From Thermodesulfobacteriota bacterium (GTDB lineage Bacteria; Desulfobacterota; UBA8473), in NCBI GenBank assembly GCA_040757775.1, contig JBFLWQ010000006.1, forward strand, positions 85,256 through 149,255: a DNA stretch of 64,000 nt, written 5' to 3'. The notes under the pieces were generated by a model, which saw only the letters and a list, made by a program, of their open reading frames with translations, was not told where the DNA came from and searched no databases. A program made the translations under genes and the position numbers. Positions 8,233 to 16,846 of this stretch are shown here, piece by piece. Position 1 is the first letter of the stretch. Each line of letters begins with the position of its first letter.

Positions 8233-10326
8233 ATGGATAGAACAGAAAGAAATATGGGCTTGGGGTTTAACCTTTTAGCTCACGAAAAGAGTCCATACCT
8301 TCTCCAACATGCCAAAAATCCTGTGAACTGGTACCCCTGGAGTGCTGAGGCTTTCCAAAAGGCGAAACAGGAAGATAAGCCTATCTTTCTCTCCATAGGG
8401 TATGCCACCTGCCACTGGTGCCACGTTATGGCACATGAATCCTTTGAGGATAATGAAGTCGCTAGGGTGCTGAACCAATGGTACATCGCCATCAAAGTAG
8501 ATCGGGAAGAACGTCCTGATATTGACCAAATATACATGTCAGCGTGCCAGTCTTTAACCGGTAAGGGTGGGTGGCCGCTATCCATCTTTATGACACCTGA
8601 ATGTAAACCTTTTTTTGCAGGTACCTATTTTCCCAAATCAAGACGCCTAGGAATGCCTGGTTTTACAGATGTTCTGACTCAGATAGCAGCCTTGTGGGAG
8701 AAGGATCGGGAACGCATTCTCAAGGTTAGTGAAGAGATTACCAATGCCATTCAGCCAAGGAAAGACCTGGTTTCCAAATGCCATGCCCTGGGCATTGATA
8801 CCCTTCAGAAGGGTTATGAGCAACTTGCAGGGAGTTTTGATTCAAGCTGGGGAGGTTTCGGGGAGGCACCCAAATTTCCCAGTCCCCACCAACTGACTTT
8901 CCTTTTGAGATGGCATAAACGCAGCAGTGATTCAGAGGCTCTTACTATGGTGGAAAAGACCCTTGATGCCATGCGTCATGGGGGCATATTCGATCAGATT
9001 GGCTATGGTTTCCACCGCTATTCTGTTGATGAAAAGTGGTTGGTCCCTCACTTTGAAAAGATGCTTTACGATCAGGCCCTTCTGGCTATGGCTTATATTG
9101 AAGCATATCAGGTAACAAAAGATTATCACTATTCAGCAGTAGCCAGTGAGATACTCACATATGTGTTGCGTGATATGACAGCCCCTGAAGGCGGATTTTA
9201 CTCGGCAGAAGATGCCGACAGTGAAGGCAAGGAGGGGTTATTCTATCTCTGGACACCCCAGGAGGTCAAGGATCATTTGAGGAATGAGCTGGGCGACCTT
9301 TTCTGCCGCTTCTACGATATCAACCCGGCAGGCAACTTTGAGGATGGCTTAAACATCCCCCACATCCCTATAACTCCTGAGATATTTGCAGAGCAAAATG
9401 GCATGGATTTAGCAGAGCTTGAAACCCTTCTGGAGGAAGCCAGGCAATGCCTCTTTCTAGTCAGAAAGAAACGGGCTCACCCTTTGAAAGATGATAAGAT
9501 TCTCACATCCTGGAACGGACTCATGATTGCTACTCTTGCCAGAGGATACAGGATACTAGGGAACGAATTGCATATAAATGCCGCAAAGCACGCTGCATCC
9601 TTCATTCTGGAAAAACTCAGGAGACCCGACGGTCAACTCTTCCGACGATACAGGCAGGGTGATGTGGCGTATCCTGGATACCTGGACGACTATGCAGCTA
9701 TGGTCTGGGGGCTTATCGAGTTGTATGAAGCGATCTTCGATGCCTCCTATCTGGAAGAAGCCATTTCTATAAATCAGGCGATGATTGACCTTTTCTGGGA
9801 TAAAAAGACAGGGGGCTTTTACTTTACGGGAAAAAAGAACGAAGCACTGATTGTTCAGAGTAAAGAGATCTATGACGGAGCACTGCCCTCAGGAAATTCA
9901 GTAGCAGCATTAAATCTTATGCGTCTGGCCCGAATGACTGGGAATGCTGATCTGGAGAAAAAAGCCGATGAATTGACTCGGGCATTTTCCAGAAGTATTG
10001 CAACCTATCCCGTGGGCTATTCTCAGTTTTTGAACGCCCTTGACTTTATGGTTGGTCCAAGCCTTGAGGTCGTCATTGCCGGAGACCCTGCCCTTGAAGC
10101 CACAAGGGCTATGCTTGAACTACTCAACAAAACCTTTCTGCCCAACAAGGTTCTATTGCTTCAGCCTGGTGGGGAGGGGGATAGGGTACTCTCCACACTA
10201 GCTCCTTTTGTAGAGGAACTTCATCCGATAAACCATCTGCCAACGGCATACCTGTGTGAACAGTATATTTGTAAAACTCCTATAACGGACATTGAAAATC
10301 TAAAATTGGCCATTAAATTGGATTAG
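8233..10326 (+). CDS. DUF255 thioredoxin-fold / six-hairpin glycosidase-like protein (YyaL type)
   Basis: A 697-residue cytoplasmic protein of the YyaL/spermatogenesis-associated protein 20 family. The N-terminal domain (about residues 10-175) has a thioredoxin fold with the C-H-W-C motif at 60-63 (ATCHWCHVM). The rest resembles an alpha/alpha toroid of glycosidase type, with conserved YLDDYA and [13 protein letters not shown]. The biochemical function of the family is not established. The ATG lies five bases after AGGAG. The next gene follows after 16 bases. Confidence 0.9.
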   Translation: MDRTERNMGLGFNLLAHEKSPYLLQHAKNPVNWYPWSAEAFQKAKQEDKPIFLSIGYATCHWCHVMAHESFEDNEVARVLNQWYIAIKVDREERPDIDQIYMSACQSLTGKGGWPLSIFMTPECKPFFAGTYFPKSRRLGMPGFTDVLTQIAALWEKDRERILKVSEEITNAIQPRKDLVSKCHALGIDTLQKGYEQLAGSFDSSWGGFGEAPKFPSPHQLTFLLRWHKRSSDSEALTMVEKTLDAMRHGGIFDQIGYGFHRYSVDEKWLVPHFEKMLYDQALLAMAYIEAYQVTKDYHYSAVASEILTYVLRDMTAPEGGFYSAEDADSEGKEGLFYLWTPQEVKDHLRNELGDLFCRFYDINPAGNFEDGLNIPHIPITPEIFAEQNGMDLAELETLLEEARQCLFLVRKKRAHPLKDDKILTSWNGLMIATLARGYRILGNELHINAAKHAASFILEKLRRPDGQLFRRYRQGDVAYPGYLDDYAAMVWGLIELYEAIFDASYLEEAISINQAMIDLFWDKKTGGFYFTGKKNEALIVQSKEIYDGALPSGNSVAALNLMRLARMTGNADLEKKADELTRAFSRSIATYPVGYSQFLNALDFMVGPSLEVVIAGDPALEATRAMLELLNKTFLPNKVLLLQPGGEGDRVLSTLAPFVEELHPINHLPTAYLCEQYICKTPITDIENLKLAIKLD

Positions 10327-10342
10327 CGAAAAAGGAGGCGTT

Positions 10343-10573
10343 ATGGAACGGTTTGAATATAAAATCACTAAACATCCCGCAGGAACCTTCAGGGAACTGG
10401 TTTACTTTTGTTCAGAGTCTGGCAAATGCACCCTGGAACAGGTTCCCTCCGATCAAACCGAAATACTCAATAACATCTTAAACGAACAGGGCAGGCAAGG
10501 CTGGGAGCTGATACAGTTATCTTTTGGCAAAGATGGTATAATGGCATTCTGGAAACAGAAATTAAAGGAATAA
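10343..10573 (+). CDS. Small DUF4177-like protein
   Basis: A 76-residue protein behind a good ribosome site (AAAGGAGGCGTT). The C-terminal part, with LNEQGRQGWELIQLSF followed by a short strand and FWKQKL, matches the pattern of DUF4177-type small proteins (Q-G-W-E-L then a beta strand). No catalytic residues are evident and the function is unknown. It probably shares a transcript with the upstream DUF255 gene. Confidence 0.7.
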   Translation: MERFEYKITKHPAGTFRELVYFCSESGKCTLEQVPSDQTEILNNILNEQGRQGWELIQLSFGKDGIMAFWKQKLKE

Positions 10574-10653
10574 TATCTCAAAATGCCTTGGTGTGGCTAA
10601 CCTTATATAACAAACAATGCCATAACTACTAAGAGAGAAATGGAGATGAAACC

Positions 10654-10851
10654 ATGGTAACTGTTAAGGTAAAAGGGATGTCCTGCAATCACTGTGTTAT
10701 GTCAGTAACTAAAGCCCTTAATGAAATCGAAGGTATTAAAAATGTAAAGGTCGATCTCAACAAAGGCGAGGCGAGTTTTGACGAGACAAAACCTGTTAGC
10801 ATGGATACTGTCAGGGAACACATCGAAAAAGCAGGGTATGAGGTTGGATAA
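10654..10851 (+). CDS. Heavy-metal-associated (CopZ-like) small metal carrier
   Basis: A 65-residue single HMA domain with the metal-binding GMSCNHC motif at residues 8-14 and the usual beta-alpha-beta spacing (VDLNKGEASF near the middle, GYEV at the end). Such domains bind Cu(I) or a similar soft metal and pass it to an ATPase or regulator. No metal ATPase is in the window; the next gene, six bases later, is a flavin-reductase/ArsC fusion, suggesting a link with metal or arsenic stress. Confidence 0.92.
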   Translation: MVTVKVKGMSCNHCVMSVTKALNEIEGIKNVKVDLNKGEASFDETKPVSMDTVREHIEKAGYEVG

Positions 10852-10857
10852 GGAATT

Positions 10858-11841
10858 ATGTTTGTTCTGGGATTACAGGGAAGCCCACGTAAGAATGGAA
10901 ACACGAGTATTTTACTTGCATCATTCCTGGCCGAGGCTGAAAGGCTTGGGGCACGAACATATAATCTGGAAGTAACCAGCAAAAGGATAACCCCTTGTCA
11001 GGAATGTGGCACCTGTGAAAGGGAGGGGTTTTGTTCTATAATCAATGATATGGAGGAAATATATCCCTTACTTTGGAAGGCAGATATAATAGTAATGGCT
11101 ACCCCTGTATTCTTCTATGGGGCTCCGGCCCAATTGAAGGCACTTATTGATCGTAGCCAAACCCTGTGGTCAAGGCGATACATACATAAACTCACAGACC
11201 CAGGTCGGAAGTGGAGACATGGCTTTTTACTTGCCCTCGGTGCCACAAGAGGTAAAAACCTCTTTGAAGGCATTACCCTTACAACCAAATATTTTTTTGA
11301 TGCCGTTGGCGCCACTTTTGACGGAAGTCTTACCTACAGGCAAATAGAGGGACCAGGAGATATTGCAAAGCACCCGACAGCCCTGACAGAGGTGAAGGAA
11401 AAGACCAGAACGCTCATTGAGCCTCTTCTCAATAAGAAAAAAATCCTCTTTGTTTGCAGAGAAAATGCCTGCCGCAGCCAGATGGCAAGTGCATTTGCAC
11501 AGTACTGGGCTGGAGACAGAATTGAAGCGGAAAGTGCCGGGAGTCAGCCGGCAAGCGAGATAAATATGCTGATGGTCGAGGTAATGAAAGGAAAAGGGAT
11601 AGACATGGCATTTCGCAGGACAAAATCCATTGAAGAGGTTTTAGGCTATATGAAACCAGACTCAATAATATCAATGGGCTGCGGGGAAGAATGTCCCTAC
11701 ATTCCTGGTGTACCCATCCATGACTGGAATTTACCTGATCCCTCTGATAAGCCAATAAACTTTATGCGAGAGGTAAGGGACGAGATTGAAGAAAGGGTAA
11801 AAACACTTGTCAGTTCCAAAAATCAAGAAACTGAGAGCTGA
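10858..11841 (+). CDS. Fusion of an NADPH-dependent FMN reductase and an ArsC/LMW-phosphatase domain
   Basis: Two domains in 327 residues. Residues 1 to about 190 are a flavodoxin-like iron-sulfur flavoprotein/NAD(P)H FMN reductase (LGLQGSPRKNGNTSIL phosphate loop; CQECGTCEREGFC cysteine cluster; MATPVFFYGAPAQLK). Residues about 195-320 are a low-molecular-weight phosphatase fold of the arsenate reductase kind, with the C-x5-R loop in FVCRENACRSQMA, the aspartate in IHDWNLPDP and a second cysteine pair region (SMGCGEECP). Fusion suggests direct electron supply to a reductase, possibly for arsenate (inference). The frame is continuous with no sign of a sequencing join. Confidence 0.85.
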   Translation: MFVLGLQGSPRKNGNTSILLASFLAEAERLGARTYNLEVTSKRITPCQECGTCEREGFCSIINDMEEIYPLLWKADIIVMATPVFFYGAPAQLKALIDRSQTLWSRRYIHKLTDPGRKWRHGFLLALGATRGKNLFEGITLTTKYFFDAVGATFDGSLTYRQIEGPGDIAKHPTALTEVKEKTRTLIEPLLNKKKILFVCRENACRSQMASAFAQYWAGDRIEAESAGSQPASEINMLMVEVMKGKGIDMAFRRTKSIEEVLGYMKPDSIISMGCGEECPYIPGVPIHDWNLPDPSDKPINFMREVRDEIEERVKTLVSSKNQETES

Positions 11842-11882
11842 CAGCCTATAGCTGAACGCTGATTAAAACAGGGAGGAATTTT

Positions 11883-12041
11883 ATGGATAAGTATGTATGC
11901 TCAGTCTGTGGTTATATTTACAACCCTGCCCAGGGGGACCCGGATAATAGTGTAAAGCCTGGCACCAGATTCGAAGACCTGCCCGATGACTGGTCATGTC
12001 CTGTTTGCGGGGCATCGAAGGACCAGTTTGAAAAGGAATAG
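11883..12041 (+). CDS. Rubredoxin
   Basis: A 52-residue gene read directly from the sequence. It encodes the two C-x-x-C-G knuckles of rubredoxin: VCSVCGY at residues 5-11 and SCPVCGA near 38-44, plus the conserved [19 protein letters not shown] core. It carries one iron and shuttles single electrons, very likely to the FprA flavodiiron protein and rubrerythrins encoded downstream. A strong ribosome site (GGGAGG) stands eight bases before the ATG. The next gene starts 22 bases after the stop. Confidence 0.97.
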   Translation: MDKYVCSVCGYIYNPAQGDPDNSVKPGTRFEDLPDDWSCPVCGASKDQFEKE

Positions 12042-12063
12042 ATGGGTAAAGGATGATACTCCA

Positions 12064-12603
12064 TTGAATAGATATCTGCGTGTATTTATCTTGATGGTTC
12101 CTTTGCTTTTTTCATGTGCAACGACCAGGAATCTTCCAGAACCTGTTACCGCTTACATTATAGAAAATGTTCCAATTTTCCCCCAAGAAAAATACCAGTG
12201 TGGTCCTGCCTCCCTGGCGGGGGTCTTGAGCTATTGGGGTGTAAAGGTTTCCCCTGAAATAATCGCTACAGAGATATACAGTAAGTCCGCAAAAGGGACA
12301 CTCAACCTCGATATGGTATTATATGTCCAGAAAAGGGGCTTGGATGTTGTCCAGGCTAGTAGCAGTTTCAAATCTCTTAAAGAGAATATTGATCTGGGGT
12401 ATCCAGTCATTGTCTTGGTAGATTACGGATTTTGGGTTTACCAACAGAACCATTTTATGGTAATAGTAGGCTATAACGAAAATGGTGTGATCGCCAATTC
12501 AGGAAGGAACCGGTATAAGTTTATCCGTGAAGAAGATTTTCTGAAATCATGGGAGAAAACAGATTGTTGGACATTACTAATAAAACCAAGTCAAGTACCA
12601 TAG
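12064..12603 (+). CDS. C39-family cysteine peptidase-like lipoprotein (PA2778-like)
   Basis: A lipoprotein signal with lipobox LLFSC is followed by a C39-type papain-like domain: the catalytic cysteine is in KYQCGPASLAGVL and the histidine in NHFMVIVGY. PA2778-type proteins join such a domain to TPR repeats; here the TPR part is the next gene. The frame is open upstream to an ATG at 11986, but that lies inside the rubredoxin gene, so I take the TTG at 12064, which follows AAAGGATG and leaves a normal signal peptide. The substrate is unknown. Confidence 0.75.
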   Translation: MNRYLRVFILMVPLLFSCATTRNLPEPVTAYIIENVPIFPQEKYQCGPASLAGVLSYWGVKVSPEIIATEIYSKSAKGTLNLDMVLYVQKRGLDVVQASSSFKSLKENIDLGYPVIVLVDYGFWVYQQNHFMVIVGYNENGVIANSGRNRYKFIREEDFLKSWEKTDCWTLLIKPSQVP

Positions 12604-13070
12604 GGCACAGAAATTATGTATTTATCTCCCTGTTATTTGCTATCTGCTGTTTTGGGGTTTTTGCCAATTGTAGCCTGCCGAGGATTATCGTTCTTAAAGA
12701 CCCGCTTGTGCCGGAGGAGCACCTAACTCTCGGAGTTGCCTATGAGAAAAGAGGCGAAGTTGATCCCGCGATAAAGGAATACAAGCTGGCATCAAAAAAA
12801 CTGCCTATGGCATATCTTTATCTCGGGAATGTCTATTTTCAGAAGGGAGAATTTGGTGAGGCAGAAAAAAATTACAGAGAGGCGATCAGAAAAGACCCCC
12901 AAAACGCCGATGTCCATAACAATCTTGCATGGCTTTATTACACAAAGAGGGAAAACCTCGATGAGGCAGAAAGTCTTGCTCTGAAAGCACTGGAACTCAA
13001 TCCTTCGAAAGGGAATATTTACAGGGATACGCTGGAAAAGATAGAGGAATTAAAAAAGTCTAACAGATGA
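12549..13070 (+). CDS. TPR-repeat lipoprotein, partner of the C39 gene
   Basis: Contains its own hydrophobic leader ending in a lipobox (GVFANC), then about three tetratricopeptide repeats (LTLGVAYEKRGEVDPAI, AYLYLGNVYFQKGEFGEAE and VHNNLAWLYYTKRENLDEAE). It overlaps the C39 gene by 55 bases in another frame. In PA2778-type proteins the peptidase and TPR parts are one chain; here the second signal peptide argues for two genuine genes and not a frameshift. The exact start is uncertain: the first ATG has no ribosome site and TTG codons at 12564 and 12567 are possible. Confidence 0.75.
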   Translation: MGENRLLDITNKTKSSTIGHRNYVFISLLFAICCFGVFANCSLPRIIVLKDPLVPEEHLTLGVAYEKRGEVDPAIKEYKLASKKLPMAYLYLGNVYFQKGEFGEAEKNYREAIRKDPQNADVHNNLAWLYYTKRENLDEAESLALKALELNPSKGNIYRDTLEKIEELKKSNR

Positions 13071-13153
13071 AAGGATAAGGGTTATGCGTATATATAATTA
13101 AAACTTTTTTAAATCATAAAATGTATAGAACTTGAATAAAGGAGAATAGAAAA

Positions 13154-13543
13154 ATGAGAACGCCATTTATGAAGCAGGTAACGTGGTATCTTGTTGTTGC
13201 CATGTTTATTATCGGTATTGTCCCCAGGGTTGAGGCTGGTTTTGCTCCCTCAGAGGCAGTCGCCCTTACAAAGATTGACAGAGCTGCGGATCTGGAGAAG
13301 GTACAGAAGGTTTTGGAGACAAAGATAATTAAAAAAAGACTCGAAAAATTGGGCTTTACACAGGATGAAATTAGCAACAGATTCTCACAGCTCAGTGACT
13401 CTCAGATACATCAGCTTGCCCTTAAGCTTGATGATCTGAAGGTCGGTGGGGATGGTCTCGGTGTGGTGATTGCAATCCTTGTGATAGCTATACTGGTTGT
13501 CATATTATTGCACCTGACAGGACACAAGGTTATAGTGAAATAA
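13154..13543 (+). CDS. PA2779-family membrane-anchored small protein
   Basis: A signal peptide or anchor covers residues 6-28 (QVTWYLVVAMFIIGIVP, cleavage near VEAG). A helical middle follows, with the pattern KKRLEKLGFTQDEISNRFSQLSDSQIHQLA, then a C-terminal membrane helix (VVIAILVIAILVVILLHL). This layout is that of the PA2779 family, which typically neighbours PA2778-type C39/TPR proteins, as here. The role is not known. A good ribosome site (AAAGGAG) stands upstream of the ATG. Confidence 0.82.
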   Translation: MRTPFMKQVTWYLVVAMFIIGIVPRVEAGFAPSEAVALTKIDRAADLEKVQKVLETKIIKKRLEKLGFTQDEISNRFSQLSDSQIHQLALKLDDLKVGGDGLGVVIAILVIAILVVILLHLTGHKVIVK

Positions 13544-13558
13544 TGTAAAGAAGTTCTG

Positions 13559-13577
13559 GCAAAGCTTTCAGCTTTGC
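13559..13577 (+). terminator. Hairpin after the PA2779-like gene
   Basis: Arms GCAAAGCT (13559-13566) and AGCTTTGC (13570-13577) with a three-base loop, 16 bases after the stop codon. No T-run follows, so termination is plausible but not certain. Confidence 0.45.
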
Positions 13578-13607
13578 AGACAGTTAGATGTGGTTTTAGT
13601 CAAACTT

Positions 13608-13627
13608 AGCCTTATTCAAATAAGGCT
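13608..13627 (+). terminator. Second hairpin upstream of fprA
   Basis: Arms AGCCTTAT (13608-13615) and ATAAGGCT (13620-13627) around TCAA. Only a short TTTA follows. With the preceding hairpin it separates the lipoprotein module from the flavodiiron gene. Confidence 0.4.
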
Positions 13628-13734
13628 TTAGAGGAGAGCGGGAGGAATATTAGGTTCGGGGAAAAGCTATACAACCTCACGGACAATAGCAAAAAGTGCA
13701 GAAGTCCAACGACACGCCAACACAGGAGTAACAC

Positions 13735-14928
13735 ATGAAACCGATAGAGATAATTGATGGGATCTATTGGGTTGGTACCATTGACTGGAATATCAGGGAC
13801 TTTCACGGATATTCTACATATCAGGGAACAACCTATAATGCCTATCTTATTGTTGATGAAAAGATTACACTTGTTGATACTGTAAAAAGGGAGTTCGCCG
13901 ATGAATTGCTGGAAAACATCAACCAGATTGTCGACCCCAAAAAGATCGATTGTGTTATCAGCAATCACACAGAGATGGACCATTCAGGTGGTCTCCCAAG
14001 GGTGATGCACAAAATCGGGGAAGATAAGCCCCTGCTCTGCTCAAAGATGGGCCATAAAAATCTTTCCCATCATTTTCAGGAGAAATGGAATTATAAGCCA
14101 GTGGAAGACGGCGGGGAAATGAAACTAGGTAGAAAGAGTCTGGTTTTTTTAGAAACCAGGATGCTCCATTGGCCAGACAGTATGTTTACCTATGTCAAAG
14201 AGGATAAGCTCCTCTTTTCCAGTGATGCCTTCGGACAGCATTACGCAGGACTGGAAAGGTTTGATGATCAGATGGGCGAGGCTATCATGCCCCATGCCCT
14301 GAAGTATTTCGCCAACATCCTGTTGCTCTATTCCCCACTTATCCTCAAACTTGTTGACAAAGTGACAGAGATGGGATTGTCTTTTAATACAATCTGCCCT
14401 GATCACGGTATCATCTGGCGTAAAGACCCTGGCAAGATAATCAGGGCTTATGTGGAGTGGAGTAATCAGAAACCGAAGAAAAAGGCAGTGGTTATTTACG
14501 ACACCATGTGGCAGAGTACAGAAAAGATGGCAGAGGCCATCGTAGCCGCTATTGGGGAGGAAGGAGTAGATGTCAAACCAATGCATTTGCGGTCATGTCA
14601 CAGGAGTGACATAATGACCGAGATTATTGATGCAGGTGCAGTCATCGTCGGTTCCCCGACTCTGAATAACGGGCTCTTTCCAACAGTCAGTGATTTTCTG
14701 ACCTATATGAAGGGGTTAAGACCGAAGAATAAGATTGGCGCTGCCTTTTGTTCCTATGGCTGGAGCGGTGAGGCCATGAATCTTATTAATAAAGAATTAG
14801 AGGCGATGAAATTCGAAATCATTGACCCAGGTTTGAAGATACAGTATGTGCCTGATAAAGAGGGGTTTCATGCCTGCTATCAGCTTGGCAGGAAGATAGC
14901 GCAGCACCTGTCCGGTCTGGAAGATTGA
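13735..14928 (+). CDS. FprA-type flavodiiron protein (rubredoxin:oxygen / NO oxidoreductase)
   Basis: A 397-residue A-type flavoprotein. The N-terminal metallo-beta-lactamase-like domain carries the diiron ligands in NHTEMDHSG and the later LHWPDSMF and CPDHGIIWR. The C-terminal flavodoxin domain (from about residue 255) binds FMN through YDTMWQSTEKMAEAI and VGSPTLNNG. These enzymes reduce oxygen to water, or nitric oxide to nitrous oxide, with electrons from rubredoxin; a rubredoxin gene lies 1.7 kb upstream. It begins a run of oxygen-defence genes. Confidence 0.95.
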   Translation: MKPIEIIDGIYWVGTIDWNIRDFHGYSTYQGTTYNAYLIVDEKITLVDTVKREFADELLENINQIVDPKKIDCVISNHTEMDHSGGLPRVMHKIGEDKPLLCSKMGHKNLSHHFQEKWNYKPVEDGGEMKLGRKSLVFLETRMLHWPDSMFTYVKEDKLLFSSDAFGQHYAGLERFDDQMGEAIMPHALKYFANILLLYSPLILKLVDKVTEMGLSFNTICPDHGIIWRKDPGKIIRAYVEWSNQKPKKKAVVIYDTMWQSTEKMAEAIVAAIGEEGVDVKPMHLRSCHRSDIMTEIIDAGAVIVGSPTLNNGLFPTVSDFLTYMKGLRPKNKIGAAFCSYGWSGEAMNLINKELEAMKFEIIDPGLKIQYVPDKEGFHACYQLGRKIAQHLSGLED

Positions 14929-14952
14929 TTGTCCATTAAGCCAGTTGACCGG

Positions 14953-14977
14953 TTAACAGTTAACCGTTAACTGTTAA
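14953..14977. repeat. 25-base palindrome between fprA and the rubrerythrin-like gene
   Basis: Perfect arms TTAACAGTTAAC (14953-14964) and GTTAACTGTTAA (14966-14977) separated by one base. It lies 24 bases before a rubrerythrin-like gene. It could be a dispersed element, a hairpin or an operator; nothing in the sequence decides. Confidence 0.55.
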
Positions 14978-15002
14978 TTGTATTTATCTGAAGGAGGTAC
15001 TG

Positions 15003-15617
15003 ATGAGCAAAAAATGGAAATGTACAGTCTGTGGTTATATTCATGAAGGCGAAGACCCTCCTGATAAATGCCCGGTGTGTGGGGCATCGAAGTACCAGTT
15101 TATCCTCTATGAGAAATTGCCGGATACCCTTGAAAAAAGCCTGAAAGGGGCATTTGCCGGAGAATCGAAGGCGCACGTGAGGAATCTTGCCTTTGCCAAA
15201 AAGGCAGAGCAGGAAGGATTACCCCAGATTGCCAGTCTTTTCAGGGCAGTAGCCGAGGCAGAAAGGGTCCACGCCTCCGAGTATCTGAAGTACATGGAGG
15301 GAATAATCGGCAGCACAGAAGATAACCTGAAGGCTGCCTTTGAGAACGAAATCAATGCTAATACCCAAATCTATCCTCCTCTAATCAAGGATGCTATGGA
15401 ACTCGACAGGGAGGATGTTGCCGGAAGTTTTTCCCGTTCCAGGGATGTGGAAGAAAGACACAGCAAACTCTACAAGGATGCCTTATCTGCCATGGTAACG
15501 GATCAGGTGGTTAATTACCATGTATGTCAGGTCTGTGGATACGTCTTTGATGGAGATTTGCCAGAGGAGTGTCCTGTCTGCAAAGCAACAAAGGAAAATT
15601 TCAAGAGGGTTGTTTGA
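15003..15617 (+). CDS. Rubrerythrin-like protein with rubredoxin domains at both ends
   Basis: Residues 5-30 form a short-spaced rubredoxin-like site (WKCTVCGYIHEGEDPPDKCPVC region), residues about 37-165 a ferritin-like diiron domain (FAGESKAH, AEAERVHASEY, VEERHSKLY), and residues about 172-200 a second rubredoxin-like site (CQVCGYVFDGDLPEECPVC region). Classical rubrerythrin has only the C-terminal one and reverse rubrerythrin only the N-terminal one. It should act as a cytoplasmic peroxidase. A good AAGGAGG ribosome site precedes the ATG. Confidence 0.9.
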   Translation: MSKKWKCTVCGYIHEGEDPPDKCPVCGASKYQFILYEKLPDTLEKSLKGAFAGESKAHVRNLAFAKKAEQEGLPQIASLFRAVAEAERVHASEYLKYMEGIIGSTEDNLKAAFENEINANTQIYPPLIKDAMELDREDVAGSFSRSRDVEERHSKLYKDALSAMVTDQVVNYHVCQVCGYVFDGDLPEECPVCKATKENFKRVV

Positions 15618-15680
15618 GACGCTGGGCAAGGCTTTAAACCTTATGGTATTGATGAATAAAAAGAATGAAAGGAGAGTGAT

Positions 15681-16157
15681 ATGTTATTCTTTTCTGGAGG
15701 TGAGATAATCGAGGTGGCGGTGCAGATCGAAAGAAACGGGCTTGCCTTCTATCGATCTCTGGCAAGCTCTACGGAACATGAAGATGTTAAAAACCTATTT
15801 AACCATCTGGCTGATGAAGAAGAAAAACACATAACGAAATTTCAGTCTCTTTATAAATCCTTCAAGGACTACAAGCCTACTATCAGGGATGAGGAAGAAT
15901 ATTATGACTACATTCGTATGCTGGCAGAAATGAACGTGTTTACAAAAAAAGAGGGCATAGATGAGGTGTTAAATAAGGTAAAGGACAAGAAGGATGCCCT
16001 GGATATGGCTATAGGGTTCGAAAAGGAATCTATAATCTTCTTTGTGGAAATAAAGGGTCTGGTCAGAGAACCACAAAGGGATGCAGTTGAAGAACTTGTT
16101 CATCAGGAACAGGAACATTTGAGAAAGCTTCTCCTCTTTACCAGAGACAATAGGTAG
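15681..16157 (+). CDS. Ferritin-like diiron protein
   Basis: A 158-residue four-helix protein with two E-x-x-H type pairs: an early one in ADEEEKHITKF and a late one in HQEQEHLRKLL, plus glutamates in VQIERNGLAFY and GFEKESIIFF. It belongs to the rubrerythrin-related ferritin family but lacks a rubredoxin domain. A likely role is peroxide or oxygen handling alongside its neighbours. AAAGGAGAG precedes the ATG with good spacing. Confidence 0.85.
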   Translation: MLFFSGGEIIEVAVQIERNGLAFYRSLASSTEHEDVKNLFNHLADEEEKHITKFQSLYKSFKDYKPTIRDEEEYYDYIRMLAEMNVFTKKEGIDEVLNKVKDKKDALDMAIGFEKESIIFFVEIKGLVREPQRDAVEELVHQEQEHLRKLLLFTRDNR

Positions 16158-16237
16158 TGTCGGCTGTCCGTTGTCAGTGGTTAGTCGTCCACGAGGAAGG
16201 TTAAAATTGAATAAAACGTGAAAAAAAGGAGGATTTT

Positions 16238-16810
16238 ATGGAATTAAAGGGAAGTAAAACAGAGCGAAATGTCCTGACTGCCTTCGCTGGCGAGTCGCAG
16301 GCACGCAATCGTTACACCTACTTTGCCAGCCAGGCAAAGAAGGAAGGGTATGAGCAGATAATGTTTATCTTCGAGGAGACCGCCAATCAGGAGAAGGAAC
16401 ATGCCAAACGGCTCTTCAAACTTCTCAAAGGAGGGGATGTGGAGATACAGGCTGCCTTTCCTGCCGGGATCGTAGGAAAAACAGCGGAAAACCTCAAGGA
16501 TGCCGCAGCAGGGGAAAACCATGAATGGACAGACATGTACCCTTCATTTGCCAAAGTTGCAAGGGACGAGGGATTTGTGGATATAGCCAGTATATTCGAA
16601 TCAATAGCCGTTGCTGAAAAGCAACACGAGAAACGCTATCTTGGACTCCTTGGCAACATCAAAGCAGGTACAGTCTTTAAGAAAGACAATGCCGTGGTTT
16701 GGCGCTGCCGTAATTGCGGTTATCTCCATGAGGGAACCGAGGCACCGGATAAATGTCCTGCCTGTGACCACCCTCAGGCCTACTTCGAGCTCCTGGCAGA
16801 GAACTGGTAG
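16238..16810 (+). CDS. rbr: Rubrerythrin
   Basis: A 190-residue classical rubrerythrin. The diiron domain shows [35 protein letters not shown] and [10 protein letters not shown]. The C-terminal rubredoxin domain has CRNCGY and [11 protein letters not shown]. It reduces hydrogen peroxide to water with electrons from rubredoxin or a reductase. A strong AAAAGGAGG site precedes the ATG. It is the third of four ferritin-like genes within 3 kb. Confidence 0.97.
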   Translation: MELKGSKTERNVLTAFAGESQARNRYTYFASQAKKEGYEQIMFIFEETANQEKEHAKRLFKLLKGGDVEIQAAFPAGIVGKTAENLKDAAAGENHEWTDMYPSFAKVARDEGFVDIASIFESIAVAEKQHEKRYLGLLGNIKAGTVFKKDNAVVWRCRNCGYLHEGTEAPDKCPACDHPQAYFELLAENW

Positions 16811-16846
16811 AAACCCTAAACATCACCCTTTTTTAAGGAGAGTAGA

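Noticed and set aside
12549..12603. A frameshift splitting one PA2778-like protein into C39 and TPR frames
   Set aside because: The TPR frame has its own hydrophobic leader and lipobox, so two genes are the better reading, but sequencing the overlap would settle it.
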